The translations under genes were made by a program, and so were the position numbers. From a virus: a stretch of 64,000 nt of DNA. Shown piece after piece: positions 34,327 through 43,150 of this stretch. How positions within the stretch are numbered: the stretch's first letter is position 1; each line of letters opens with the position of its first letter. The notes beneath the pieces are model-generated. The model did no database searches and was not told the origin of the DNA. It was given only the letters and a program-made list of their open reading frames with translations. The stretch is taken from IMG/VR virus record IMGVR_UViG_3300022074_000015, positions 1-64,000 of that record. One strand, 5' to 3'.

Positions 34327-36294
34327 ATGCCCCTTATTGGAAATCCCTATGTTATAGGGGACACTACAGGCAACTTTAAATTACTTGATGATGTATCGTC
34401 GTATACTCTGGCGTTTAACCCAGCTTCGGCGTTATCCATTGGTGCAGATACTTTAACCTTTAATGACCATAGATTTATTACTGGGCAGAGGGTTGTATAT
34501 AATAATGGTGGCGGAAATAATATTGGAGGTCTCACTTCTGGAACTGCTTATTTTGTAATTAATAATGATCTAGATTCAATTAAGTTAGCGGCATCACATA
34601 ATGATGCACTCAGTAGTACCTCTATAAATCTTACAACAGGTAGTTCTGGAACTAATCATTCTTTATCTTTGGGATTTGATGGTTTCAATACCAAGTTTAG
34701 AGCAACTTTTAATGATGGTATAAAGGCAAAAATAAATGCTGCCGCTCAGATAATAATAAGTATTAATGGTGTTTTACAAAAACCGTATGCAACCTCAACT
34801 CCACCTGATGGATATGCGGTAGAACACCCAAGTGTTATTGTATTTTCAACAGCACCAGTAAGCTCTGATGTTTTCTGGGGAAATATAATTGCTAATAGTT
34901 TCCCAACTTATGATGTTACCGATCATCGTATTGATAACTTTGTTGGCAATAACACACTTACTGATTTTAATCTTTCTGCTTCACCACCTAACAATCAAAG
35001 TCTTTTAGTTACCATTGATGGTGTAGTTCAGTCTCCATCTGATACTACTACAACAAGAGATTATCAAGTTATTGGTAGTGTATTAGTATTCAATACACCA
35101 CCTTCAAATAGCGTTAAAATAGAAGTTAGGCACCTTGGATTTGTTGGTGCAGTATCCAGTAATGTTACTGGTTTCTACGGAAGAACTGGTAATGTAGGAC
35201 TGAATACCTCAGATAACATTGAGGTATTAACCGCCAAGATTGGCACCGGAACTACATTTACTGAAGATCTTGTAGTTCAAGGTGATGCTAGAGTAACTGG
35301 TATATTAACTATTGGAACAGGAACTATTGTTCTTGATGGTGACAATAATAATATAAATGTTGGAACAGCACTTACATTATCACACTCTAATGGAGTTTTA
35401 GTTGGTAGTTCTAATCTTCACACCACTGGTCTTGAGATTCAGGATCTAAACGTTGGTGGCACTGCCAATTTCAATGGTCCTACAAACTTTAATAATTCTG
35501 TTAATCTTGATGATGTAGATATTGATGGTCAGTTAGATGTCGACCACATTAGTGTTTCTGGTGTATCTACATTTACTGGACTTGCTGAATTTAGTAGTGG
35601 TATATCAGTAACAGGAAACGCATCATTTGCCAATAATGTTAATATTGCTGGTGTATTAACTTACGAAGATGTTACCAACATTGATGCTGTTGGTGTTATC
35701 ACTGCTCGAAGTGACTTGATTGTTGGTGGTAATTTTTCATCTGTCGGTATATCTACACTAGCATCTTCTGGTGGTATTACTACAACTGGTGGTGATTTAT
35801 TTGTAGGCGGTAATGTTTCTACAGCCGGAACTGTAACTGCTTTTGAGTATAGAAAATCTGATGGTTCATTAGTAAGTGGTTCGATTGGTATACAATCAGC
35901 AGGACAACTTATAGGAACAGGCGTTACAACGTTAAACTTTATTGGCGTAGGTAACACATTCAAATTTAATGAAGCAACAAAAACACTTGATGTAAGTATT
36001 TCTGGTGGCGGTGGTGGTGGTTCAATTAGTATCAGCACTGAAGCACCTCAAACTCCAGAGGCTGGTGATTTATGGTATAGTCCTGATTATGGTAGAATTT
36101 TTATATATTATGATGAAAGTGAAGTTGGATATGGAACAGATGCTCAATGGATTGATGCCGCACCATTTAATATGCCACCGCCTGATGGTAGAAATTTAAC
36201 TATCGGCAGACGTACTGGTGCCAAAGTTATAAGTGTTGTTGGTATAGGTCTTTCTATCTTCACACGCATTGGTATTGGCACTGCTAGCTTCTAA
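34327..36294 (+). CDS. multi-module tail fibre protein
   Basis: A 655-residue fibre. The N-terminal 110 residues (TLTFNDHRFITGQRVVYNNGG, GTAYFVINNDLDSIKLAAS) resemble small beta repeats of the 2108-residue protein. Two hinge-type domains with an I-x-GVLQ/VVQ motif follow (IISINGVLQKPYAT, LLVTIDGVVQSPSD). The second half is fibre shaft: INVGTALTLSHSNGV, DIDGQLDVDHISVSGVSTF, and NIAGVLTYEDVTNIDAVGVITAR. After a short poly-Gly run the last 85 residues form a cap domain (PQTPEAGDLWYSPDYGRIFIYYDE). It carries no chaperone or tip gene of its own; the next gene is a miniature S74 protein with its own promoter. Fibre function is inferred. Confidence 0.75.
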   Translation: MPLIGNPYVIGDTTGNFKLLDDVSSYTLAFNPASALSIGADTLTFNDHRFITGQRVVYNNGGGNNIGGLTSGTAYFVINNDLDSIKLAASHNDALSSTSINLTTGSSGTNHSLSLGFDGFNTKFRATFNDGIKAKINAAAQIIISINGVLQKPYATSTPPDGYAVEHPSVIVFSTAPVSSDVFWGNIIANSFPTYDVTDHRIDNFVGNNTLTDFNLSASPPNNQSLLVTIDGVVQSPSDTTTTRDYQVIGSVLVFNTPPSNSVKIEVRHLGFVGAVSSNVTGFYGRTGNVGLNTSDNIEVLTAKIGTGTTFTEDLVVQGDARVTGILTIGTGTIVLDGDNNNINVGTALTLSHSNGVLVGSSNLHTTGLEIQDLNVGGTANFNGPTNFNNSVNLDDVDIDGQLDVDHISVSGVSTFTGLAEFSSGISVTGNASFANNVNIAGVLTYEDVTNIDAVGVITARSDLIVGGNFSSVGISTLASSGGITTTGGDLFVGGNVSTAGTVTAFEYRKSDGSLVSGSIGIQSAGQLIGTGVTTLNFIGVGNTFKFNEATKTLDVSISGGGGGGSISISTEAPQTPEAGDLWYSPDYGRIFIYYDESEVGYGTDAQWIDAAPFNMPPPDGRNLTIGRRTGAKVISVVGIGLSIFTRIGIGTASF

Positions 36295-36297
36295 ATA
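36290..36297 (+). promoter_or_regulatory. late promoter variant (TCTAAATA)
   Basis: A NCTAAATA variant of the late motif overlapping the previous stop, 22 bases before the ATG at 36319. Confidence 0.4.
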
Positions 36298-36318
36298 AAT
36301 CATAAGGTAACGTAGAAA

Positions 36319-36750
36319 ATGGCGAATCAAATCCCTCTGGTTTTTAATAATACAGTTAATCAGATACAAGAGCTTCCTGCACTGGACAATCTTGACTTGA
36401 CTGGTTGTGGGATTAGTGGTGCAACCAATATCGCTGCTAGTGGAACCATAACTGCTGGTGATTTTAATACTACATCTGATGAAAAGTTAAAGGATGATGT
36501 AAAGATTATAGAAGGATCATTAGATAAAGTAATTCAGATAAATGGAGTTTCATTTAAGTGGAAAGATAATGGTGAAGAGTGTTTAGGTGTTATCGCTCAG
36601 AATATAGAAGAGGTATTTCCACAACTTGTAAAAGAAGGTGAGGATCACAAGACTGTAAATTATAATGGATTGATTGGTGTGTTGATTGAAGCAGTAAAAG
36701 AACTTTCTGATGAGGTTAAAGAACTCAAAGAAAGATTGGATGAAAAATAA
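36319..36750 (+). CDS. miniature tail fibre with S74 chaperone end
   Basis: A 143-residue protein that is almost only two ends of a fibre. The attachment head is MANQIPLVFNNTVNQIQELPALDNLDLTG, also found on the 47881 fibre. The C-terminal domain is of the S74 (endosialidase-type intramolecular chaperone) family: TTSDEKLKDDV, SFKWKDNGEECLGVIAQNIEEVFPQLV, NYNGLIGVLIEAVKEL, then a coiled coil. S74 domains assist trimerisation and cut themselves off at a Ser next to the SD-x-x-LK motif with help from the Lys; both residues are present. Cleavage would leave a head of only about 50 residues. It could be a short fibre, or a chaperone acting in trans. Confidence 0.82.
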   Translation: MANQIPLVFNNTVNQIQELPALDNLDLTGCGISGATNIAASGTITAGDFNTTSDEKLKDDVKIIEGSLDKVIQINGVSFKWKDNGEECLGVIAQNIEEVFPQLVKEGEDHKTVNYNGLIGVLIEAVKELSDEVKELKERLDEK

Positions 36751-36759
36751 TCATCTAAT

Positions 36760-36767
36760 CATAAATA
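36760..36767 (+). promoter_or_regulatory. late promoter (CATAAATA)
   Basis: An exact NATAAATA match, 27 bases before the GTG start at 36794; an AAGGGGG ribosome-binding site follows at 36775-36781. Confidence 0.55.
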
Positions 36768-36793
36768 CCGAAATAAGGGGGTAGTATAATACT

Positions 36794-37873
36794 GTGGCTC
36801 TAAATTTTCCCACCAGTCCAACTGTAGATCAAGTATATCACGATAGCGGTTCTGGTTTCGCTTACAAGTGGAATGGCACAGTATGGCAAAGCCATAACCC
36901 ATTTAATAAGGTACAAATAAAAAAGATAGATGATATTTCATCTCAATTTGACGGTAATACCACATCATTTACTATATTATCTTCAGGAAATGCTGTAGCA
37001 GCATCTTCTGAATCAATAAGAGTGGTCCTTGGCGGTATTGTTCAAGATCCTGGAGCAGATTATAGTGCCTCTGGATCAACAATAACTTTTGCCACAGCTC
37101 CAATATTTGGATTAACTTTTTCTGCTGTATTAAATTCTAGTCCAGTTACTTTTGAAACATATACTGATGGTTCAATAGCACCATCTAAACTTTCAACCGG
37201 CAGACCGAACTGGAATACTAACGGTGATCTCCAAGTTTACGCTGGATTAACTGCAGGATCGATTACAGTTAGTACCGGTGCCACCATCAATGGATTGACT
37301 TACCCTACAACTGATGGAACACCAAACCAAATATTATTCACTGATGGATCTGGAAATTTAAATTTTGGAGAAGTATCTGGTGCATTCCTTTCATCAATTG
37401 TTGGTGATACTACACCACAACTTGGTGGAAATTTGGATGTTAATGGTAATGATATTACTGGAACTGGTAATGTATCCATAACAGGTGATATTACATTAAC
37501 CGGTGATGCCAGTATTTCTGGTGATGCTAGTATTTCTGGTGGAGTCAATATTACAGGTGTTGTTACTGCCACTGATTTTAACAGTTCATCAGATATTAAT
37601 TTAAAGGATAATGTTTCTCCAATTGATGATCCATTGATGAAGATTATGTCTATAAGTGGTGTTACTTTTGATTGGAAGGATACTGGAAAGTCTTCAGTTG
37701 GAGTTATTGCTCAAGAAGTTGAGGGTATACTTCCACAATTAATTGGAGAGTCTGATGGAAATAAAACAGTAAATTATAATGGACTGGTTGGATTGCTAGT
37801 AGAAGCAGTTAAGAATCTGACAATGGAAGTTGAACATCTACGAGAAGAATTAAGGGACAGTATAAATAAATAA
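36794..37873 (+). CDS. tail fibre protein with S74 chaperone end
   Basis: A 359-residue protein starting at GTG 36794. Head: MALNFPTSPTVDQVYHDSGSGFAYKWNGTVW, a common virion-protein start. A hinge domain (DDISSQFDGNTTSFTI, GGIVQDPGADY) is shared with the N-terminus of the 48957 protein. A short shaft follows with DTTPQLGGNLDVNG and ISGDASISGDASISGG repeats. The C-terminal S74 domain has the SSSDINLKDNV cleavage motif with Ser and Lys, FDWKDTGKSSVGVIAQEVE, NYNGLVGLLVEAVKNL and a coiled-coil tail. Autocleavage would release the last 105 residues or so. Fibre identity is well supported; which fibre it is on the virion is unknown. Confidence 0.85.
   Translation: MALNFPTSPTVDQVYHDSGSGFAYKWNGTVWQSHNPFNKVQIKKIDDISSQFDGNTTSFTILSSGNAVAASSESIRVVLGGIVQDPGADYSASGSTITFATAPIFGLTFSAVLNSSPVTFETYTDGSIAPSKLSTGRPNWNTNGDLQVYAGLTAGSITVSTGATINGLTYPTTDGTPNQILFTDGSGNLNFGEVSGAFLSSIVGDTTPQLGGNLDVNGNDITGTGNVSITGDITLTGDASISGDASISGGVNITGVVTATDFNSSSDINLKDNVSPIDDPLMKIMSISGVTFDWKDTGKSSVGVIAQEVEGILPQLIGESDGNKTVNYNGLVGLLVEAVKNLTMEVEHLREELRDSINK
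37861..37868 (+). promoter_or_regulatory. late promoter (TATAAATA)
   Basis: A perfect late octamer at the end of the preceding gene, 31 bases before the ATG at 37900. Confidence 0.6.
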
Positions 37874-37899
37874 AATAACCGCCGAGTGTATTCACGAAG

Positions 37900-38298
37900 A
37901 TGGCAATTAAAGTAGGAGGAGTTACCGTCATTGATGACGGTAAAAATATATCCAACATAGCTGGTGGTGCTATCACAGGTATTCAGTCTGGAGGGACTGC
38001 TATCGGTGCTGGTGCCACCACTTTAAATTTTACTGGAAGTGGTAACGAAGTTACTTACAATTCTGGAACAAATACTATTGACATCACCATCGCTGGAAGC
38101 GGTGGAGGTGGTGGCGGCGGAGGTGGCGGCGGTGCTGCCGGAATACGCACTGAAGTTGCCTATTCAAACGCAGCAACTATCACCTCTGATTTAGATTTAA
38201 GTGTAAATGATACTAATTACTTTATGGCTGGACCAATTAATATTGCTAGTGGGGTCCAGATAAATGTTGGTGCTGGAAGCACATTTAGAATTGTCTGA
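37900..38298 (+). CDS. short fibre protein with poly-Gly hinge
   Basis: A 132-residue protein: MAIKVGGVTVIDDGKNISNIAGG head, a GGTAIGAGATTLNFTGSGNEVTYNSGTN beta segment shared with other fibres here, a run of 11 Gly (nt about 38101-38133), and a 55-residue end domain (DLDLSVNDTNYFMAGPINIASGVQINVGAGSTFRIV) similar to that of the 30323 protein. It precedes the four tandem adhesin genes by 21 bases and may be their partner or anchor. The role is inferred from position. Confidence 0.68.
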   Translation: MAIKVGGVTVIDDGKNISNIAGGAITGIQSGGTAIGAGATTLNFTGSGNEVTYNSGTNTIDITIAGSGGGGGGGGGGGAAGIRTEVAYSNAATITSDLDLSVNDTNYFMAGPINIASGVQINVGAGSTFRIV

Positions 38299-38319
38299 AA
38301 AAAATTATTAAAAAGAAAA

Positions 38320-39954
38320 ATGTCAAGAATTAACGTAAATACTATTTCTGGTATTGGTGGAACATTTGTTACCCTTCTTCATGGTGCGACAGGTGATGCA
38401 TCTCGACTTACTTTCCCACCTACCACCATCGCATTCACCCCCGATATTTTAAGCACTAGTGCTGAAATTAATACAAATATCGTCTTCACTTTTAATCAAA
38501 ACATTGAGTTTTTTGGGACACCAGGAGATATTGAAATTAGACAAGGTTCCGCTAGTGGATCATTAATTGAAACTTTTGAAACAGGAACATCATCCAGACT
38601 TTCTATTTCTGCCAATACTCTTACTATAGATCCAACGAGTAACTTATTGCATGAAACAACTTATTATGTGATTTTACCTCCTGTTGGTATTGCTAATACT
38701 CTTAATGCTTTATATTCTGGTAGTGAAAGTTATAATTTTACAACTAAAGTAAACGAGTATACAGTTACCGGTGCCCAAAATTCATTCTCTAGATTAGATC
38801 CCGGTTCACCAACCGGATACTACAAGTATCATGTATTTACAGGTACAACAACATTTACAGTTAACAAACCAGCAGCTGAGGCTGTTGATTTATCGTGGAT
38901 GTTGATTGGTGGTGGTGGTTCAGGTGGAGCCGGTTACAGTCCTTCGAATGTAGGTGGCGGCGGCGGCGGTGCCGGTGGTGTCAAAAATGGAACCGGACCA
39001 ACACTCAACCTTCCTGGACCAGCTACTTATATATTCACCCAAGGTGGTGGTGGTTCTATGACTACCAATAATCCAACTCCATCAACTGATGGTACTGGTA
39101 GCACATTAGCAACCCCTGGTGGATCAGTAAAAGAATCTGTTCTTGGTGGTGGAGGTGGAGGTGGATATCCTTTCCCTAGCCCCACATATGTAAATGGAAG
39201 ACCTGGTGCTTCTGGAGGTGGTTCTGGAGGCGGCGATCACCCTCAAGATGGACCACAAATTCATCCACAATGGCCTGGGAGAGGGTTCTCAAGTCCACCA
39301 TCGGTAGCAGGTGGCAGCGGAACATCTGGTCAAGGTAATAGTGGTGGAAAAGGAGCAACAGGATATTGTCCAAATTTAAGTTCTCCTCGGTGGTTCTCTG
39401 GCGGCGGCGGTGGAGGCGCTGGTGGTTCAGGTAATAATGCAACTTTTCCATCTAGGTATCAACCAACGCAGTGGCCTAGCTACAGCCAACCACCACAGTA
39501 TCCTGGTTGGAAATGTTTTGGTGGAGATGGTGGAGCTGGTAAACCAATTCCTGCGTTTAATGGTCCTAATTTATTAGGGAGTATGCCAATACCAGCGTTC
39601 CCATTAGATTTTCTTTTGAATACTCACAATACTGGTGTTGGACCTAGCGGATATTATGGTGGCGGAGGTGGCGGTGGGTCTTGTAGTCCTACCTATTTGT
39701 CAAATGCCGGTAACGGCGGATATGGTGGCGGCGGACATGGTTCTTACATAAGAACTCCTGGTAATTATGTACCTACACCATTTTTACCTAGTTGGCCAAC
39801 TCCATCTCCAACTAACAATACTTCTAGACCCGGATACCAGTATTCTGGCGGTGGAGGAGGAGGCGGTCCATCTCCAAACAATTATCAATATGTTGGAAAT
39901 GGTGGATCTGGTGTTTTCATGATTCGTCATGCTGTGCCTGAATCTTTAAGTTGA
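38320..39954 (+). CDS. tandem adhesin 1: SbsA-like Ig head plus poly-Gly domain
   Basis: A 544-residue protein. After a 40-residue head, residues about 40-150 match the bacterial SbsA-type Ig-like domain (SPD/TPDILSTSAEINTNIVFTFNQNIEF, GDIEIRQGSASG, LTIDPTSNLLHETTYYVIL). A YYKYHVFTGTTTFTV linker leads into about 360 residues very rich in Gly, Pro, Tyr and Ser, with repeated GGGGGGGAGG blocks, YYGGGGGGG and a closing GNGGSGVFMIRHA strand. Such domains can fold as polyglycine-II helix bundles in phage adhesins. No late promoter stands directly upstream. First of four paralogues in tandem. Receptor binding is inferred. Confidence 0.75.
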   Translation: MSRINVNTISGIGGTFVTLLHGATGDASRLTFPPTTIAFTPDILSTSAEINTNIVFTFNQNIEFFGTPGDIEIRQGSASGSLIETFETGTSSRLSISANTLTIDPTSNLLHETTYYVILPPVGIANTLNALYSGSESYNFTTKVNEYTVTGAQNSFSRLDPGSPTGYYKYHVFTGTTTFTVNKPAAEAVDLSWMLIGGGGSGGAGYSPSNVGGGGGGAGGVKNGTGPTLNLPGPATYIFTQGGGGSMTTNNPTPSTDGTGSTLATPGGSVKESVLGGGGGGGYPFPSPTYVNGRPGASGGGSGGGDHPQDGPQIHPQWPGRGFSSPPSVAGGSGTSGQGNSGGKGATGYCPNLSSPRWFSGGGGGGAGGSGNNATFPSRYQPTQWPSYSQPPQYPGWKCFGGDGGAGKPIPAFNGPNLLGSMPIPAFPLDFLLNTHNTGVGPSGYYGGGGGGGSCSPTYLSNAGNGGYGGGGHGSYIRTPGNYVPTPFLPSWPTPSPTNNTSRPGYQYSGGGGGGGPSPNNYQYVGNGGSGVFMIRHAVPESLS

Positions 39955-39964
39955 GGTATAATTT

Positions 39965-41575
39965 ATGTCTAATATAACTGTAACTAATATTTCTGGACTT
40001 AGCAGTTCATCTGTTTACTTTGAGCATGGTATCGCTGGTGATGGATTTGCTTTGTCTTTTTCTCCGGAGGTCTTAAGTTTTTCTCCGGTACCAAATTCTA
40101 TTGATCAAAATCAACTTACAAATATTAATATAGTTTTTGATCAACCTATTCAATTTTCATTAACAGATCCTGGAGTAATTCAATTAAGGAGTAATAGTGC
40201 TAATGGATCTTTAATTGAATCTTTCAATACACAAAATCCTGGATCTCAACTTACTATTACACAAACTAATGTTGCTGATGATACTCTTACAATCAATCCA
40301 ATAAGTCAATTACCAGATGATACCAACGTATTTGTTGTAATACCTAACGTTGGTATTGCTAATACATTTGGTGGTTTGTATAAGGGTACAGACAAGTATT
40401 CATTTAAGACTTTACAGGCACCTTTAAACGCAACTGGTGGAACATACGCATTTAGTCAATCCAATGGTTCATCACCAACCGGATACTTTAAGTATCATGT
40501 ATTTGTAGGGACTGGTTCATTGAATATGAATGTTCCTATGAAATCATGTCCAACTTTTAATTTAATATGTGTTGCTGGTGGTGGATCTGGTGGTCCCGGA
40601 TACAGTCCCACTAATGTCGGCGGTGGCGGCGGTGGAGCTGGTGGTGTTATTTCCGGTAGTAAACCTCAATTAGCTGAAATTCCTGCTGGTAATCATATAA
40701 TCACTATTGGTGGTGGTGGATCAAATAGTCCAGCCACTGAATCATATCCAGGCAATCCATCATCTTTTGGTGATATATTTGAATCTATAGGTGGTGGTGC
40801 TGGTGGAAATGGACCCACCCCATATCGTAGGCTCGTAGGTGGTGATGGTGGATCTGGTGGTGGAGGAGCTGGATCATATCAATATGAATGGGCACAACAA
40901 TATAATCCTCCTCAACCTTTTCCTCAAAGAGGTCATGCGGTTTTTGCTGGTGGAAAAGGTGGTACTGGTCAAGGATATCCTGGTGGACATGGGTGGAAAG
41001 GACATACACAACCTCAACCCCAGATGGGTGCTGGCGGCGGCGGTGGAGGCGCTGGCTATCAGGGTACTAACGCATCAGGTCCAAGCTATGGACCCTCCAA
41101 TGGATATCCATATCCAAACTATGGTTTCCATCCACTTTGGCATGGACAAGGTGGACCTGGTGGTCAGGGTAGAGCTGAGCCTGTGTTTAACTCTCCTAAT
41201 ATAATGCCAGGAGCAACAGGATTACCTACCAAGTGGTCAAGTGAAGTAGGTCCATCAGGTTATTATGGTGGAGGAGGTGGAGGAGGATGCCCCAATAATG
41301 CTAATTATCTTCATGCTGGTAACGGTGGCGCTGGTGGTGGTGGACATGGTAGCGCGAACCACTATCCATATCCAAACTATCCTCCCACTTCATATCATGG
41401 CAACAATTTTGCTCCCGAATTTCCAAATAACAGAGAACAAACTGAAAGTGGCACAGAGCACACTGGTGGTGGTGGCGGTGGATCTGGAGCCACACATTAT
41501 TCCAATTATTCTGGTGGTTCTGGTGGATCTGGTATTGTTATCATTAGATATTCAATCCCTTCAACTTTAGCTTAA
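39965..41575 (+). CDS. tandem adhesin 2: SbsA-like Ig head plus poly-Gly domain
   Basis: A 536-residue paralogue of its neighbours. Ig-like head: SFSPVPNSIDQNQLTNINIVFDQPIQFS, then LTINPISQLPDDTNVFVVI. Linker: TGYFKYHVFVGTGS. The glycine-rich part starts VAGGGSGGPGYSPTNVGGGG and closes with SGIVIIRYSIPSTLA. The 38320 protein shares GYSPxNVGGGGGGAGG almost exactly, so these two are the closest pair. Loops between Gly blocks are rich in Pro, Tyr and His (NHYPYPNYPPTSYHG) and differ from copy to copy, as expected of receptor contacts. It lies 10 bases after copy 1 and was probably transcribed with it. Confidence 0.75.
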   Translation: MSNITVTNISGLSSSSVYFEHGIAGDGFALSFSPEVLSFSPVPNSIDQNQLTNINIVFDQPIQFSLTDPGVIQLRSNSANGSLIESFNTQNPGSQLTITQTNVADDTLTINPISQLPDDTNVFVVIPNVGIANTFGGLYKGTDKYSFKTLQAPLNATGGTYAFSQSNGSSPTGYFKYHVFVGTGSLNMNVPMKSCPTFNLICVAGGGSGGPGYSPTNVGGGGGGAGGVISGSKPQLAEIPAGNHIITIGGGGSNSPATESYPGNPSSFGDIFESIGGGAGGNGPTPYRRLVGGDGGSGGGGAGSYQYEWAQQYNPPQPFPQRGHAVFAGGKGGTGQGYPGGHGWKGHTQPQPQMGAGGGGGGAGYQGTNASGPSYGPSNGYPYPNYGFHPLWHGQGGPGGQGRAEPVFNSPNIMPGATGLPTKWSSEVGPSGYYGGGGGGGCPNNANYLHAGNGGAGGGGHGSANHYPYPNYPPTSYHGNNFAPEFPNNREQTESGTEHTGGGGGGSGATHYSNYSGGSGGSGIVIIRYSIPSTLA

Positions 41576-41582
41576 TTTAAAA

Positions 41583-43118
41583 ATGTCAGAAATAAGAGTT
41601 AACAGTATTATTGGTGCTGATGGTGTAGGTTCGGTTGATCTTCCAAAAGGGAGTAGTGGTATTGGTACAGATTTAAAGTTTGCTCCACTTATCATAGACT
41701 ATAATCCTGAGGGTGGGTCTGATGGTATTGCTAATACACAAGATGTTGAATTTACATTTGATCAACCTATTCAATTTTCTGCTACAGCAGGAAACATACA
41801 AATATGGCAGAATCAAATTGGATCTCCGGGAATTTTATTAGAAACAATAGCTGTTGGTGGTAGTAATAATCCCAGCAACGCAACGATTAGTGGTAATGTA
41901 TTGACAATCAATCCTACGTCTATTCTACCAAACAGTAGTAAAATATTTGTTAAAATAGACACTGTTGGTGTTGCTAGCACTTTAGGATCTGAATTTGTAG
42001 GTGAAGATAGATATGGATTCACTACAGCATCTGGTGCCTTCCAAATGACTGGTGGAAATGAATTTACCACTGGTGGATACAAATATCATATTTTTGATGC
42101 CACAGGACCTCTTGTTGTATCTTCTCCTGGTGCTTCTGCCGTAAATGCTGCTATTATGGTAGTTGCTGGTGGTGGCGGTGGTGGATCTTATCCTGGGGGT
42201 GAACGATCTGGTGGTGGCGGTGGTGGCGGTGGTGTTATTCATTACGATGATATATCAAGATTTTCATCTGGATCATATACTGTAACGATTGGTGGTGGTG
42301 GTAATGGTCATAAACCATCAAGCACTGTTGTGGGTCAACGTGGAAATGATACTTATATCACAGACATTTCTACATCTTCCGATCTATACAGAGCGTTTGG
42401 TGGTGGAGGGGGATATTACGAAAACGCACCATGGCCTCAGACTTCACCCCTTAATCCGTGGAATCCTGGAATTAGACCATCTGATGGAGGATCTGGTGGT
42501 GGACGTAATTCCTATGCTCCTACTCCGAATGCACAAACTCAAGGATTAAATTTTGGTGGTTTTGGCACTAAGGGTCAGGGAAGTAGGGGTATGGGTAAAG
42601 GAAGTTCTCCATACAACAATAAGTATTACATGACCAGTGGAGGAGGTGGAGGAGCGAATGGTGAAGGTTTACCAGGATCCGAATATACTTCTCCACCAGC
42701 ACCACAAAATATTGGAATGAGGGGTGGTGCCGGTGGACAAGGAAGGGCAGTCCCCGAATTCCAAGGTCCAGTAATGGCACCACATATTCCTACTGTTTCA
42801 GTACCTACTTTTGCTCCTCGTGTGGGTCCACAAGGTTATTATGGTGGAGGAGGTGGAGGAGGTGCAGGTTATTTTCCCACTTATTCCGGTTACCGCTTTC
42901 ACGGCGGTGCTCCTGGACAAGGTGGTGGTGGACATGGCGGATTCTATGATCCAACTCAACCAAGTCCACATTCTTTTAATGCTCCAAGCCCTAATTATGC
43001 TGAGCATGGAGTATATGGTACCGGTGGCGGTGGTGGAGGTAATCGGGGTCCCTACACTTCCTATTATGCTGGCAACGGTGCATCTGGTATTGTTATGATT
43101 AGATACTCATACCCTTAA
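41583..43118 (+). CDS. tandem adhesin 3: SbsA-like Ig head plus poly-Gly domain
   Basis: A 511-residue paralogue. The head MSEIRVNSIIGADGVGSVDLPKG is of the MSxxRV type seen on fibres at 28375 and 30769, linking the adhesins to the fibre heads. Ig-like domain: DYNPEGGSDGIANTQDVEFTFDQPIQF, LTINPTSILPNSSKIFVKI. The FDQPIQF strand is identical in copy 2. The glycine-rich part has VAGGGGGGSYPGGERSGGGGGGGG, QGYYGGGGGGG and ends YYAGNGASGIVMIRYSYP. It starts 7 bases after copy 2. Adhesin function is inferred. Confidence 0.75.
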   Translation: MSEIRVNSIIGADGVGSVDLPKGSSGIGTDLKFAPLIIDYNPEGGSDGIANTQDVEFTFDQPIQFSATAGNIQIWQNQIGSPGILLETIAVGGSNNPSNATISGNVLTINPTSILPNSSKIFVKIDTVGVASTLGSEFVGEDRYGFTTASGAFQMTGGNEFTTGGYKYHIFDATGPLVVSSPGASAVNAAIMVVAGGGGGGSYPGGERSGGGGGGGGVIHYDDISRFSSGSYTVTIGGGGNGHKPSSTVVGQRGNDTYITDISTSSDLYRAFGGGGGYYENAPWPQTSPLNPWNPGIRPSDGGSGGGRNSYAPTPNAQTQGLNFGGFGTKGQGSRGMGKGSSPYNNKYYMTSGGGGGANGEGLPGSEYTSPPAPQNIGMRGGAGGQGRAVPEFQGPVMAPHIPTVSVPTFAPRVGPQGYYGGGGGGGAGYFPTYSGYRFHGGAPGQGGGGHGGFYDPTQPSPHSFNAPSPNYAEHGVYGTGGGGGGNRGPYTSYYAGNGASGIVMIRYSYP

Positions 43119-43120
43119 AT

Positions 43121-43128
43121 ACTAAATA
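43121..43128 (+). promoter_or_regulatory. late promoter variant (ACTAAATA)
   Basis: A NCTAAATA variant, 22 bases before the ATG at 43151; it is the only late-type motif seen inside the four-adhesin array. Confidence 0.4.
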
Positions 43129-43150
43129 GTCAAACGATAGGTTCAGATAA

